64,000 nt of DNA, taken from positions 38,429,715 to 38,493,714 of the forward strand of contig CM057835.1 of NCBI GenBank assembly GCA_030068075.1, given 5' to 3'. Both the position numbers and the translations under genes were made by a program. Within the stretch, counting starts at the first letter, position 1. The number at the start of each line of letters is the position of its first letter. Shown here piece after piece: positions 23,869 to 34,219 of the stretch. The notes beneath the pieces are model-generated. The model was not told where the DNA came from and did not search any database. It was given only the letters and a program-made list of their open reading frames with translations. The stretch is from Paguma larvata. Lineage: Eukaryota; Chordata; Mammalia; Carnivora; Viverridae.

Positions 23869-24533
23869 AGGAACTCACCTGGAAGAAAACAGTGACGTCA
23901 CCCAAAAACAACTCAGAATAATAACCTAATTGGGCTTGTTAAAGAGCCAGACATACACCGTCATTAACTGTAGTTATTCAGAATGGGTTCACTCAACTTT
24001 TCTGGGTCAATAACAGGCTCTAGATATAGTACTAGTTGCATTGTTTCTCATTTATTGTCCATGCCCATTAGTTTTTAATTCCTCAGGAGAATTTAATCGC
24101 ACATATGAAGGAATGGAAGGTCATCTTTATGTAGCTTCTCTAGGTGATGTGAGTATAAGAGACTTTTTTCTTGTATGTTTCTTGCTTTTACATAGATTAT
24201 CTCATTTTACTAACACGGCATTATGCATGCTGTGAAGGTAAAATAAATATGAAATGTAATGAAAATCATAAAAATTCTGCACCCGTAATTTCAAGGCTGT
24301 CATACCTTTTGTTTCCCCACAAGGTTAGAGAGATATTAGTGTTCGCGGTCTTATATTCTAAACTCCAGGGCAACGGTTAATCAACATAGAGCATTTCTGA
24401 GAAGTCCATGCCTCATAAATGCCAATGCCAATCCTCCAAGTTCAACCCAACTTCCATTTTAGTCATCCCCAGCGAGCTGAGTAACAAAAATAATGCAGGT
24501 ATTCTTAGCCAAAATACCAAAATCCATATAGTG

Positions 24534-24751
24534 TTTTTTTTTTTTAATGTTTATTTATTTTTGAGAGACTTAGAGACAGAATGTGAGCAGGGGAAGGGCA
24601 GAGAGAGAGGGAGATACAGAAACTGAAGCAGGCTCCAGGCTCTGATGAGTCATCAGCACAGAGCCCAACGTGAGGCTCGAACTCACAGACCGTGAGATCA
24701 TGACCTGAGCTGAAGTTGGCCACTTAACCAACTGAGCCACCCAGGCACCCC
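24534..24751 (-). mobile_element. Can-SINE, full length, reverse orientation
   Basis: The complement starts GGGGGTGCCTGGGTGGCTCA. It then has the tRNA-like boxes, CT-rich sequence and an ATAAATAAACATTAAAAAAA tail. The 76- and 72-codon frames across it are a repeat artefact. Confidence 0.93.
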
Positions 24752-24804
24752 CGTATAATGTCTTAAAGTATACAAGATATTTACTTTTTTTTTTTCCCAT
24801 CTAT

Positions 24805-24960
24805 TGCTCACAATTTTGTGATATAGGTCCTTGAAATATAGAAGACATAAGTGAAGCTCAGTTTAAGTGATTTTCTCAACATTATGATGCTTTTAATGGT
24901 AGCACCTACTCTCAAGCCCGGGCCCTTTCTATTCTGAGTCTCGTGATTGCTACAGTATCT
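24805..24960 (-). repeat. MIR-like fragment, reverse orientation
   Basis: 'CACAATTTTGTGATATAGG', 'GAAGCTCAGTTTAAGTGATT', 'TCTCAAGCCCGGGCCCTTTC' and 'ATTGCTACAGTATC' follow the reverse order of MIR. Confidence 0.5.
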
Positions 24961-25008
24961 AGTTACATTCCCAAAAACCCCATGGTAGGCAGAGTTGTAA
25001 AATGGCTC

Positions 25009-25551
25009 CTGTATTAATAAGGGTTCAACCAGAAAAGCAGAACCGCTAGGATATTTGTATCTATGTCTGTGTCCGTGTCTGTTTTCATATCTGTATATAT
25101 CTACATTTATATCTCTATATCATCTAAGTTCCTATGTATTTGTATTTATTCATTCATTTATTATGAGTAATTTTCTTCTGTGGAGGGGATTAGCTGAGTA
25201 AATCCAGAATTTGTAAGTCAGGTAATTAGGAATAATTACAACCCTAGGACACAAGCGAAGCTGTTTGTACACAGGTGGAATTTCTTCTCTGCTTCTCTGT
25301 GCATCTGTCTATTTGCCCTCTGCCTGACACTCCCCACCTGTACTCCTTGGAAAGGCCTTTTTTCCAAGTCCTTCCAGATGCTTAAGTCAGACTCACCCCG
25401 ATTATCTAGGATAATTGCCTTACTCAAAATCAACTGATTAAAGGATTTAATCATCTGCAAAATCCCTTCAAAGCAACACCTAGGTTAGTGTCCAAATGAA
25501 TAAGTGGGGAATGAAGCTTAGCCAAGTTGACACATCAGAAAATCTAACACA
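25009..25551 (-). mobile_element. ERVL-type LTR, reverse orientation
   Basis: On + it begins TGTATTAATAAGGGTTCAAC and ends GCCAAGTTGACACATC...CTAACACA, so the terminal TG and CA expected of an LTR are present in reverse. The AT-rich CTATAT section and 'GTCCTTCCAGATGCTTAAGT' lie in between. It directly adjoins decayed retroviral internal sequence in the same orientation at 25552, where it would be the 3' LTR. The family is inferred from its position and general resemblance to ERVL-group LTRs. Confidence 0.65.
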
Positions 25552-26799
25552 GTCCAACCTTTGTCAACTTGGCATTTAACATATCTTTCTAGACTGTACT
25601 TAATCTCCAAATAAAGATGAAAACAAAGTTTTCTTTACACTTGTCATGATACAACTCTTCTACGTACATCTGAAAGCATGTTAACTTTTTCCCAGAAAAG
25701 GATACAGAGCTCTTGGGTAATATTCACTCTTCTCCCTTGACATCCTATGATTTAAATACTAGAACAATAAAGTTATCATCTTGTTAAATTAGGGGATAAG
25801 AAAAAGAAGAAAGCAAACTTATTAGGGTACATTAGACACAAACATATTCATGTCAAATAAAAAGGACGTGCTCATAACTATTCCAGTCTTTATGTCTACA
25901 ACCGGTCACATGGTCATATGAGATTCATAACTACCTTCCTCCACTACCCATTTCATATTCCTTTTGTTCTGAGCAAACACCTCAGCTGGTCATGGTTTTT
26001 TTGCCTAGTGGGTTGACCCAACCCTTCATTCTTGAAAATTGTGGGCCATTAGCAGTCCTGCCTAATTGAGTTGTGATAATTTTCAGTTGACTTTAATCAT
26101 AGGCCATGGGAGTAATAAAAGATACCTGGAGGATTGCCTGTAGTACAGACATGCTTCTCATCACTCCCATTATGCAGCAGAAAGACAGTGTCCCCGTGTC
26201 AGTCAGAATAAATCACCCAGCCAGAGCAGTAACCCCCATTTTTACATGTTGATTTAGAGGCATGAGGAGCCCCAAGTGGCCTAATTAAAGTCTCAATTCT
26301 AGTTTGGTGGAATAATTGTTATGTTCACTGGTGGAAGATTCTGTCCTTTGGATCTAAGGGCTCTAGATCAGCAGAGCCAAAAACTTGGTGATGGAAAGCA
26401 GAACTTTTCTTAGTAGAGCATTAGGAGTAGTAGTGAGTAGAGCAACTTACATTTTCATCCCTTGATCATGCACCGATGAATCCTGAGTATGGGAGAAATA
26501 GCACCATATACCGAATGCTGATTTAGAGCAGATACTGCAGCCTGAGGGACATCCCCTTGCCCCTATGAAGCATTGCCACCCACTTGGTGTCATAACTGAG
26601 TCTTCAAGAGGCTACTCCACCATTTTATCACGTGGCTGTTTCAGGATGATGGGAACCATTATAAGGCTATTGAATTCCATAAGCCTGAGCCCATTAATAA
26701 ATTTCATTTTCTGTGAAATGAGTTCCTGGATATGAAACAGTGCTATGTGGAATCCTTGACAGTGTATAAGGCATTCTGAAAGTCTGATATCAGACAAGC
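25552..26799 (-). pseudogene. ERVL internal region, 3' part of pol, decayed
   Basis: Reverse-oriented relic of an ERVL-class endogenous retrovirus covering the integrase core and the sequence downstream toward the 3' LTR. It is recognised from nucleotide landmarks on + such as 'GAATAAATCACCCAGCCAGA', 'GATTTAGAGGCATGAGGAGC', 'TCAGGATGATGGGAACCATT' and 'ACAGTGTATAAGGCATTC'. Stops and frameshifts occur throughout, and the longest frame is about 60 codons. It is noncoding today. Confidence 0.7.
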
Positions 26800-27085
26800 T
26801 TACTGCTGTGGTTGGGGCGATTGATCCTGACTATCAAGGAAAATTGAGTGCTACTACACAATAAACAATATATCTGTAATACAGGAAATCTTCGAGGGTA
26901 TCTCTTAGTATTCTGATGTCCTGTAATTAAAGTCAATGGAAAACTACAACAGCCCAATTCACTTAGGAATGAATGTCCCACACACATCAGGAATGAAGAT
27001 TTGAATTACTCTACAGGGCAAAGAACCACAACCAGGGCTGAGATGCTTTGCAGGCAGAGAAGGCAAATTTATAACCAGAGTAAGG
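26800..27085 (+). pseudogene. ERVL 3'-pol segment in the opposite orientation
   Basis: This block reads forward: 'GATTGATCCTGACTATCAAG', 'TGTCCTGTAATTAAAGTCAA', 'TCAGGAATGAAGATTTG' and 'AACCACAACCAGGGCTGAGA'. The same segment occurs in reverse within about 25870-26240 (for example the complement of 'AGTTGACTTTAATCATAGGC'). It interrupts the reverse-oriented pol relic between its integrase N-terminal part (27090 onward) and its core (26590-26799). Confidence 0.62.
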
Positions 27086-27880
27086 TTCTGTCCCATACAA
27101 ATAAAGCAGTCTAATGTAATCAACTTGCCATCAGATAGCTAGCTGTTCACCCTGTGAGTGGTGCCATATCAAGGCCTCACTGTTGGTCTGTGCTGGTGGC
27201 AGATGGGGCACTTGACAGTGGCTGTAGCCAGGAGAGCCTTGGTGAATGTAAGCAAATGTTGCTGAGCCCGTGTATAACCTTTTTTCCATTAATTACCATA
27301 ACCCTGGCCACTTTGTCCATGAACCCAATGGACACTTAATAGGAGTGACTGGGGAAAGAGGCAAACTCATTCCATTGAACAGTAGTTCATCCTAGCCACA
27401 GTTCATCCTAGCCACTTGAATTTTTAAATCCTCCTCTGCCGAGGTCACCCTTTGGGGAGCATTCACAAGTATTCATGTCTTTCATGTCTTTTTTTTTTTT
27501 TTTTTTGCCCAGAGAGGTCTATCTATACAACCTCTTCCCCCAGACATTCTTTCTACCAATTTTCCAATCATATCCATTCTGAGTCCGTGACCATCCAGCC
27601 AAACCAGTAGCCACAGCCCATGAACTGGTATAGGCTCATGCTATTGATATAGACTCTGGCAGTTTCTCCTTTCAGACAAAATGAACACTAAGTACACGAC
27701 TCAAAAGGAAATTCTTCCTAAAAGAAGAATGTTCTTTCCCCAGTCTTCTTCAGGGTCAGGTACCCAGAAGGTACTCTAGGGCTGCAGCTGTGCACTTTCA
27801 GGTTGTGCCTACATGGCAAAAATCATTTATAAACCAGGCCCAAGTTGCTGTTTTCCTGCAATCAACTGGTTGTAGGAACT
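27086..27880 (-). pseudogene. ERVL pol relic (RNase H / integrase N-terminal region)
   Basis: Landmarks on + are 'GTCTAATGTAATCAACTTGC', 'GTGGTGCCATATCAAGGCCT', 'TGGTCTGTGCTGGTGGCAGA' and 'GTTGCTGAGCCCGTGTATAA'. These are the reverse complement of ERVL sequence around the integrase zinc-binding region. Upstream pol continues rightward with low certainty. A poly(T) run (27488-27506) and a 16-bp tandem duplication (27385-27416) interrupt it. There is no intact frame; it is an old and non-functional copy. Confidence 0.62.
27385..27416. repeat. 16-bp tandem duplication
   Basis: AGTTCATCCTAGCCAC occurs twice back to back without mismatch inside the ERVL relic. Confidence 0.9.
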
Positions 27881-28430
27881 CCTGTTAGGGGAGGAAAAAG
27901 TTTTGCTTGATCTTCTTAGGGTCCCTGGATAAGTCTGAAAATTAACAGACATTAATAGGAGAAAAACATATACATTTATCTAATATAAACTTTATCTTAC
28001 ACAAGAGCCTTCAATAAGGAAAAGAAAATCCCCATAAATAGTTAAATCTGAGTATGCTACGTTTGATGTAGAGTTGATAGTGATATAGAAATATGATAGA
28101 TCAAAGAGTAGAAGTATAGTAAACTGAGGAAATCTTAGAAAGGCCTGTTTATTCATATTCTTCTCAGTGTCTTTGGAGAAAAGGATGCTCCTTTCCTCTG
28201 GGTGTAGGGAGGGTACCTCTCACAAGAAGGTTTTATAACCTATTTCAGGGGAGAAAGGTAGGAGGAAGATTAGAGGGAACTTCCTGCTTCCTGTTGTTTT
28301 CTCAAACTTCCTCAGCTTAAAATTACTCAGTATGCCAAGCTGCCATACTTTGGAGTAGTGTGCCTTGAACCCCATTATTTCCCATGTGACCATAGGTGTG
28401 ACTTGAGAGGAAGAAGAAATTCTTCCTACA
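27880..28430. repeat. unclassified repeat, probably LTR-derived
   Basis: 'CTTCTTAGGGTCCCTGGATA', 'TACACAAGAGCCTTCAATAA', 'GGTTTTATAACCTATTTCAG' and 'AGCTTAAAATTACTCAGTAT' resemble a mammalian interspersed repeat I have seen but cannot name. It separates the ERVL internal block from the LTR end at 28478. Confidence 0.35.
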
Positions 28431-28477
28431 AACAACAGTCTTAGCCCATGTCCATAGTTTCTGTCCCTTCCTGACTA

Positions 28478-28600
28478 CAGATTTTGGACTCACTTAGCCA
28501 GCCTCCACAACAGTGTAAGCCAATTTCCCATAATATATCTATACCTGTCTGTCTATCCAGCTATCCTACTGTTTCTGTTTTCCTGATTGAACTCAAGATT
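28478..28600 (+). mobile_element. 3' end of an ERVL-type LTR, forward orientation
   Basis: 'CAGATTTTGGACTCACTTAG', 'CCAGCCTCCACAACAGTGTA', 'AGCCAATTTCCCATAATATA' and 'CTACTGTTTCTGTTTTCCTG' match the U3/R end of the LTR group seen reversed at 25009-25551. Only the terminal part remains, and its orientation is opposite to the left LTR. Confidence 0.55.
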
Positions 28601-28634
28601 CCCACCAGGCACACCTCCTCTCATTACTCAATTA

Positions 28635-29150
28635 ACACTAGTCTAGGTGCTGTTGTGAAGGAATTATGCAGATGTAATTAAGGTCTCAAATCAGTTGATT
28701 TTAAGAAAAGGAGATTATCCTTGATGACTTTGACCTAATTAAGTGAACTCTTGAAAGGGACCAGGCTTTTCCTGGAAAAGGAGATTTTAAGTTTGAGTAG
28801 GATTTGGACAGGAAATTCTTCATTGCTGACTGGATGCTGTAGGGGGCCACATGGTAGGGACCTGAGTGAGTCTCCAGGCAACAGCAATGTCCGACTAGCT
28901 GCCAGCAAGAAAACAGGGAGCTCAGTCATAAAGCCACAGGAAATAATTTCTACCAATAACCTGAGGGAGCTGGGAAGTGAATATTGCTCTAGTGGAGTCT
29001 CCAGATGAGAACTCAAGACTAGATGACACCCTGAATGTGAAACATTGAACAAAACTTCTGACTTGGCCATGCCTAGACTTCTGGCCATGAGAACTGTGAA
29101 CTAATAAAGGGCTGTTTGTGGTGATTTGTTATGCAGCAATACAGAACTCA
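28635..29150 (+). mobile_element. MaLR-type (MLT1-like) solo LTR
   Basis: 'TATGCAGATGTAATTAAGGT', 'CCACATGGTAGGGACCTGAG', 'CTTGGCCATGCCTAGACTTC', 'GAGAACTGTGAACTAATAAA' and 'GTGGTGATTTGTTATGCAGC' follow the MLT1 LTR order. The two open frames of 85 and 117 codons inside it are chance frames in a repeat, not genes. Confidence 0.72.
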
Positions 29151-29544
29151 TATAAAGCCACTCCATTAACTATCTACAATTTACACAAAATTCCTACCTT
29201 GAACTTTTCAAGTAGGTTTTGGATCCTTGATTTTCCCTCTAAAACATATGTTCTTAACAGCATTAGATTGGAATAGGTTTGGCATCAGAGTTATGGCCCT
29301 AAGCTCCCAAATTTCCTAGAGTCCCCTGGAGGTAAGTTGAGGTTTAGAAAGGTAAAACCATTTATGTAATAGCTCAGCTTTGCAGACACACCCTGGCTTT
29401 GAAATCTGCCTAGCAGACCCTGGGTTAATGATTCACAAATCCTAATAGTCACAGTGATGACTAACTAACTGTGACCATTCCTTGAATAATAAGTATCAGA
29501 AAATATTAGGAAAATTGTATGGTCACGTTTTCTATTTCAAGCCA

Positions 29545-29735
29545 AGAAATAGACTCTGATGGTTACCAGAGGGGAGTGGGTTGGGGGATGGGTTAAATAG
29601 GTGACAGAAATTAAGGTGTGAACTTGTGGTTAGCACTGGGTGTTGTATGGAAGTATTGAATCACTATATTGTACACAATATTACACTCTATGTTAACTAA
29701 CTGGAACTTAAATAAAACTTTGAATAAAACTTTCA
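29545..29735 (+). mobile_element. 5'-truncated L1 3' end
   Basis: 'GATGGTTACCAGAGGGGAGT', 'TGGGGGATGGGTTAAATAGG', 'TAGCACTGGGTGTTGTATGG' and 'TATGTTAACTAACTGGAACT' are standard carnivore L1 3'UTR sequence, ending in AATAAAACTTTG. Confidence 0.85.
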
Positions 29736-29749
29736 AGCTGAAAATGATC

Positions 29750-30530
29750 TCAAACTTCATTTGGCATTAAGTTGTCAAAATAAACTACAAGTTTTAGTAA
29801 TCATCTCATTTTCAATACTATTGCTGTCATTTATACTCTGACTACTTAGAATGTACTTATCCTAAAGAATAGCTGTTAGCGGATTTCTCTCAAAGGAAAT
29901 TGAGAAAGTGTCTGGACTGATACAGAACCACTAATTCCTGGAAAGTACATAAAAGTGCAGCAGGAACCCATCTGAGGTCTATAATGAGCAATGAACTGAC
30001 CGTCAGCAATGGAATGTTGTAGAAAAAAAATAGCCAAACTATACAAATGTAGCCTTGCAGAGATAATGCATGGAGAGAAATTCTCTCTCTGGCCAGCAGA
30101 TACTCACATTTTAGTCAGAATTCTATTGTAGGCTCTGTGGCTGAAGAAAAACTCAAAATTTGGGGAGTTTTCCACAGAATATTAGGGTGATCAGAGTATG
30201 AGAAATAGGAGCTTTAAAACTTGCTATTACTATTGTTTCTAATGGGGAAAAAAAGGATGTTGAGAACTAACTTTTTCATAGGATTTTCTTGCAATAAAGT
30301 TGAAACAAATTCTGTGTATAGTACACTGCAAAAAAAGCAAATTATATAAAACAGTTAGAACTATATTGAAACATGATACTTTTATACTAATATTTGTAAG
30401 CATTAATGCTTTTGCTGTCCGTCAGTGAGTGCAATTTCCAGATATGAAAACATTGGGACTAAGTCATTAAGGAGTATCAGGGACTAGGATGAATTGGAAA
30501 GATACTATTCTAAAGACATTTAAATTATAT
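29750..30530. other. noncoding stretch
   Basis: I see no recognisable repeat, RNA gene or exon. Confidence 0.5.
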
Positions 30531-30584
30531 ACATATACATATATATATGTGTATGTGTGTGTGTGTGTGTGTGTGTACACGCAT

Positions 30585-30628
<44 letters not shown>
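30530..30628. repeat. compound microsatellite (AT)n-(TG)n-(GATA)n
   Basis: A short AT run leads into 11 units of TG (30555-30576). A short spacer (ACACGCAT) precedes about 10 units of ATAG (30585-30627). Long pure tetranucleotide arrays of this kind are usually length-polymorphic. Confidence 0.95.
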
Positions 30629-30629
30629 A

Positions 30630-31285
30630 AGTAACTGCAGCTGTGTTCCATTTAGCCCACAATTGCCAAGTTTGTGATTTAGAAATTTGATGGAAGACAG
30701 ATGAATGTGGTGAAGAGCTATTTGCCTTATATTCTGCTTCTGGATTTTTCTGAGGTCTACTTTAACTTAGGGACAGATCAGTAAATTTAGTTATTAACTA
30801 TTAATTTTAACTGATTAATAACCAGTAAGTGGTTTTTTAAGTATTGGTAACCATTTCAGAATTCACAGTGCCCTATTTTCATTGTAGTGTCCCTCTCACT
30901 TGTTGGACTCCCTCTCTTCTGGCCCCCAAACAACTTTCTCCCATATTCTTGGGCTTCTATGTGGTGATATGGACCACTAGGGTTTGTCCTGGACAACATT
31001 CCAAGGACAGAGGCAGAACCCTGTGCTGCAGACATTCTCTGGCATCTGGACTTTTTCTCCCTCTTCCTTCTTTTCACCTTACCTGTTAAGAGAGAGAAGG
31101 GATCTTCCAGTTCTTTTTTCATGTGGGTTTGCATCTGTTTTGCCTGGAAATGAACCAGCCTCTTCATTTAAGTAGCAAAGGTAGGGGCGACAGAGGAGTT
31201 ATATTAGAGTACCATTTGCTGCACCCATTTTTCTCCTTTCTCAATCTCCCCTAATAGTTCAAAGTCCAAGTGCATTCTATTTTTA
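30630..31285. other. noncoding stretch with overlapping short frames
   Basis: Between 30844 and 31175 three frames of 63-103 codons overlap on both strands, which argues against any of them being real. The segment is more GC-rich than its flanks and may be an old repeat. Confidence 0.4.
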
Positions 31286-31301
31286 AAATATTTTTCCCTG
31301 T

Positions 31302-31509
31302 GGGGCACTTGGGTAGGCGTCCGACTTTGACTCAGGTCATGGTCTAACAGTTTGTGTTTGTGAGTTTGAACCCCACGTAGGGCTCTGTGCTGACAGCTGA
31401 GAGCCTGGAGCCTACTTTGGATTTTGTGTCTCCCTCTCTCTCTGCCCCAGTCCTCCTCGTGCTCTCTCTCTCTCTTTCTTAAAAATCAATAAACATTTAA
31501 AAATAATTT
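31302..31509 (+). mobile_element. Can-SINE, full length
   Basis: GGGGCACTTGGGTAGGCGTC head (a gap removes the usual GGCTCAGTCGG), GAGTTTGAACCCCACG B-box region, CT-rich middle, and AATCAATAAACATTTAAAA tail. The flanks AAAATATTTTTCCCTGTGG and AAAAATGTTTTTCCCTGTGG are long near-identical duplications. Confidence 0.93.
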
Positions 31510-31529
31510 TAAAAATGTTTTTCCCTGTG

Positions 31530-33385
31530 GAGACTACCAAGTATTGTCTCTATGATCTTGACTCTGTTTTATGACCAAGGGACTAATACCAAAATTTGAA
31601 TACTTTTGACTTTCTCGAGTTCTACCTGACATCTGTAATTACCAGCCAGGGAAGAACTTTAACCAATGACACTAAGTTGAAGAATTCAGCATTCTTTTAG
31701 CAAGCATTTGAATTTTAAGTTACAATTATATCTATGTGAAATCATGCAATTTCTATAACGTAGCCAAGTAGTGTCCCTTGCATTCAGCCCAGAAGCCTCT
31801 CAAATAGTAGCCTGTGCCAGATGTTTCTGAGGGAGTAAAACATATAATGTACCTAATTTTGCAAAACTACACAATAGGTAGACATTTCTTTCTCACCCCA
31901 GCTGGTGATCAGTTTATGCCCTGAAGCTTGGAGATTTATAGCCCTTGTAATTTTATCCTAAACAGAGTAATTGCAGATGCTCTTCCATTGCTATTATTTT
32001 AATTAGTGATGAAGACTTTGCCAAGATGTCGAATTTCAAGGTAATGAATTTCATCTGGGTAAGATCTGGTAGGTAGTTGTGATCATTTTAAGAAAGCTAT
32101 TATCCTTGCAGATTATTTTCTTATCAATTTTGGAGATTTTATTTACTTAGGAATTTTAGCCCAGCTTATTCTAAAATTATTTAAGAAATGTCATGCCACT
32201 GACAAATCATTAAATCTCTTTCCCAAAACATCAAAGTCCAACAAAAGAAATACATACCTTGTTACTGTAAAGGTCAATGTGTTTTAACATTATTAAAGGT
32301 AATCGTTTTTAACAGATAAGTTCTACAAAATAATGTGCACAAGAGTATAAAATAATTTTCTTGAATTTTTAATATCCAGAAAAACTAAGTTATAGTTTAA
32401 TTCATTTTGGTTTACTCTCAGCAGACTTTTAATCTTGTTGAGTGTGGGTTTTCTTTTGTATCTTGATACTCTATGGAGAATCGAAAAGAATTGCTTCAGT
32501 AGAATCGGGTTTTAGGAATTCTCTTATAAAGAGAGGCCTCTCTTCAAAGACCATGATCTTATTTTTGTAAATAAATAAATAAATAAATAAATAAACTTTT
32601 GTAAACCCTTGGTTTTTAGGAATAGAAATCACAAGTGTTTGTCATAGTCAATGTAGGCCCCCACTTAGTTATTTCATTTATAATAGGTGTACCTTTTAAT
32701 CAGCATGGATTTTCTTTGATGTTCATGTTTTTCGTCTGTGGAAAGGCAGGAATTCTCCCATCATCTTCTGTTTGTCCTGGCCATAAGTACTTGTGGTAGG
32801 GTATAGAATAATCACCAAAACAAATGGAGCGATAGTAATAGGGAAGATGTTTGGAGCCCAAGTGCTGATCTTGTTCCCCCAATTCATATGATGAACCCAA
32901 CATTAAAGCTAACTGGCTATGAAAGCTAACAAAGTGAAACTTGCAGCAGATAGCCAGTGTGACTCTGCTGTTGTACACTCTTCTGCTGACTTCTTCACTT
33001 TATCTTTTAGGAAAACATCCTCTATTCCAGAATCCATCGCCAGGCTACCTAATAAGTAAATAAAAGTTATATAGCTGAAAAATAAAGGAGAAAGAAAACT
33101 CCAAAAAGAAATTTGTAACTCATTTCTTTCAGGGGAAACCTAACTTTTGAACACAATGAGCAGATTTAAATTAGACAAGATCATCTAGCTTCTATTTTGA
33201 ATTTTATTTCACTTATTCTTTCTTCCTCAATAGCACGAAGGTTGAAAATAAGGAGAAGAAATTTAGCATATATGACATTATCTAACCAAGTGAAGCCTAG
33301 AGCCTGTTTAGCAGTCCTATGTTCCCTCTATGGGAAACTAGAGAGAAACTTAGACTCTCTTCTGCTGATCTGAGTATGTAAAGTC
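31530..33385. other. noncoding stretch
   Basis: It holds an (AAAT)n run at 32568-32596 and otherwise unique AT-rich DNA. A 92-codon complementary frame at 32700-32978 has no splice or start context. Confidence 0.5.
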
Positions 33386-33400
33386 CAAAGAGCTCATTTT

Positions 33401-33606
33401 AATTTTTTTTTAATATTTATTTACTTTTGAGAGAGAGAGAGCATGAGTCAGGGAGGGGCAGAGAGAGAGGGAGACAGAATCCGAAGCAGGCTCCAAACTC
33501 TGAGCTGTCAACACAGACCCCAAGGCAGGGCTTGAACCAATGAACTGCGAGTACATGACCTGAGCTGAAGTCGGATGCTTAACCAACTGAGCCACCTAGG
33601 TGCCCC
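33401..33606 (-). mobile_element. Can-SINE, full length, reverse orientation
   Basis: The complement begins GGGGCACCTAGGTGGCTCAG and ends in an A-rich tail. It lies between AAAGAGCTCATTT (33388) and AGAGAGCTCAATC (33607). The 61-codon frame through it recurs in other copies and is a SINE artefact. Confidence 0.93.
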
Positions 33607-34219
33607 AGAGAGCTCAATCTAGAAAGCTATATTTAGACTAAAGACATATGCAAATTTTGGTTTTTGTTGTCTTATCGAAATATAAGAAAGACCAGGCTTA
33701 TTATGCATCTTAAATTTTGATATATAATTTATGAATTTATGAAAGCTTAAGTGTTTGATATGCTTAACACAACAGTTTGGTAAAGACTTAATGATTTGAA
33801 ACTTTCTCGTTTGCCAGTTTTGGCAATTAGGATAGCTTTACAGAAAAAAATTGGTAGACAAACTTTGCTTTAGTGTACAAGAAAAATAAAAGTACTAGGG
33901 AAGAAGATTCAAGTTATATATCTCATAAAATTTTATTAAATAGAACTATAATGAACTACATAATAATAATTGACCATTTGAACTCTCTATTAGTAGTCTT
34001 TCTATGTAGTTTACCATACGTTTTCACTACCGGTCAGTTATTTTATTTTTATAAGCACCATGTTAGGCAGTGGGGCAAATTTTATTATTCTCATGAATAG
34101 AGAATAATAGTAATACACAGCTAATATGCAGTAAATTTTGGGACATGTTATTCCCATTATATCTTACTGCCATCCTTATATTAATTAATTTTAAATAAAT
34201 TTATATATATAATCCATGG

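Noticed and set aside
26612..27339. Possible intact retroviral gene in the ERVL relic
   Set aside because: Stops and orientation changes break it every 60-70 codons; only a dead remnant is present.
28735..29088. 117-codon complementary and 85-codon forward frames
   Set aside because: Both lie inside a MaLR-type LTR with no splice or start support.
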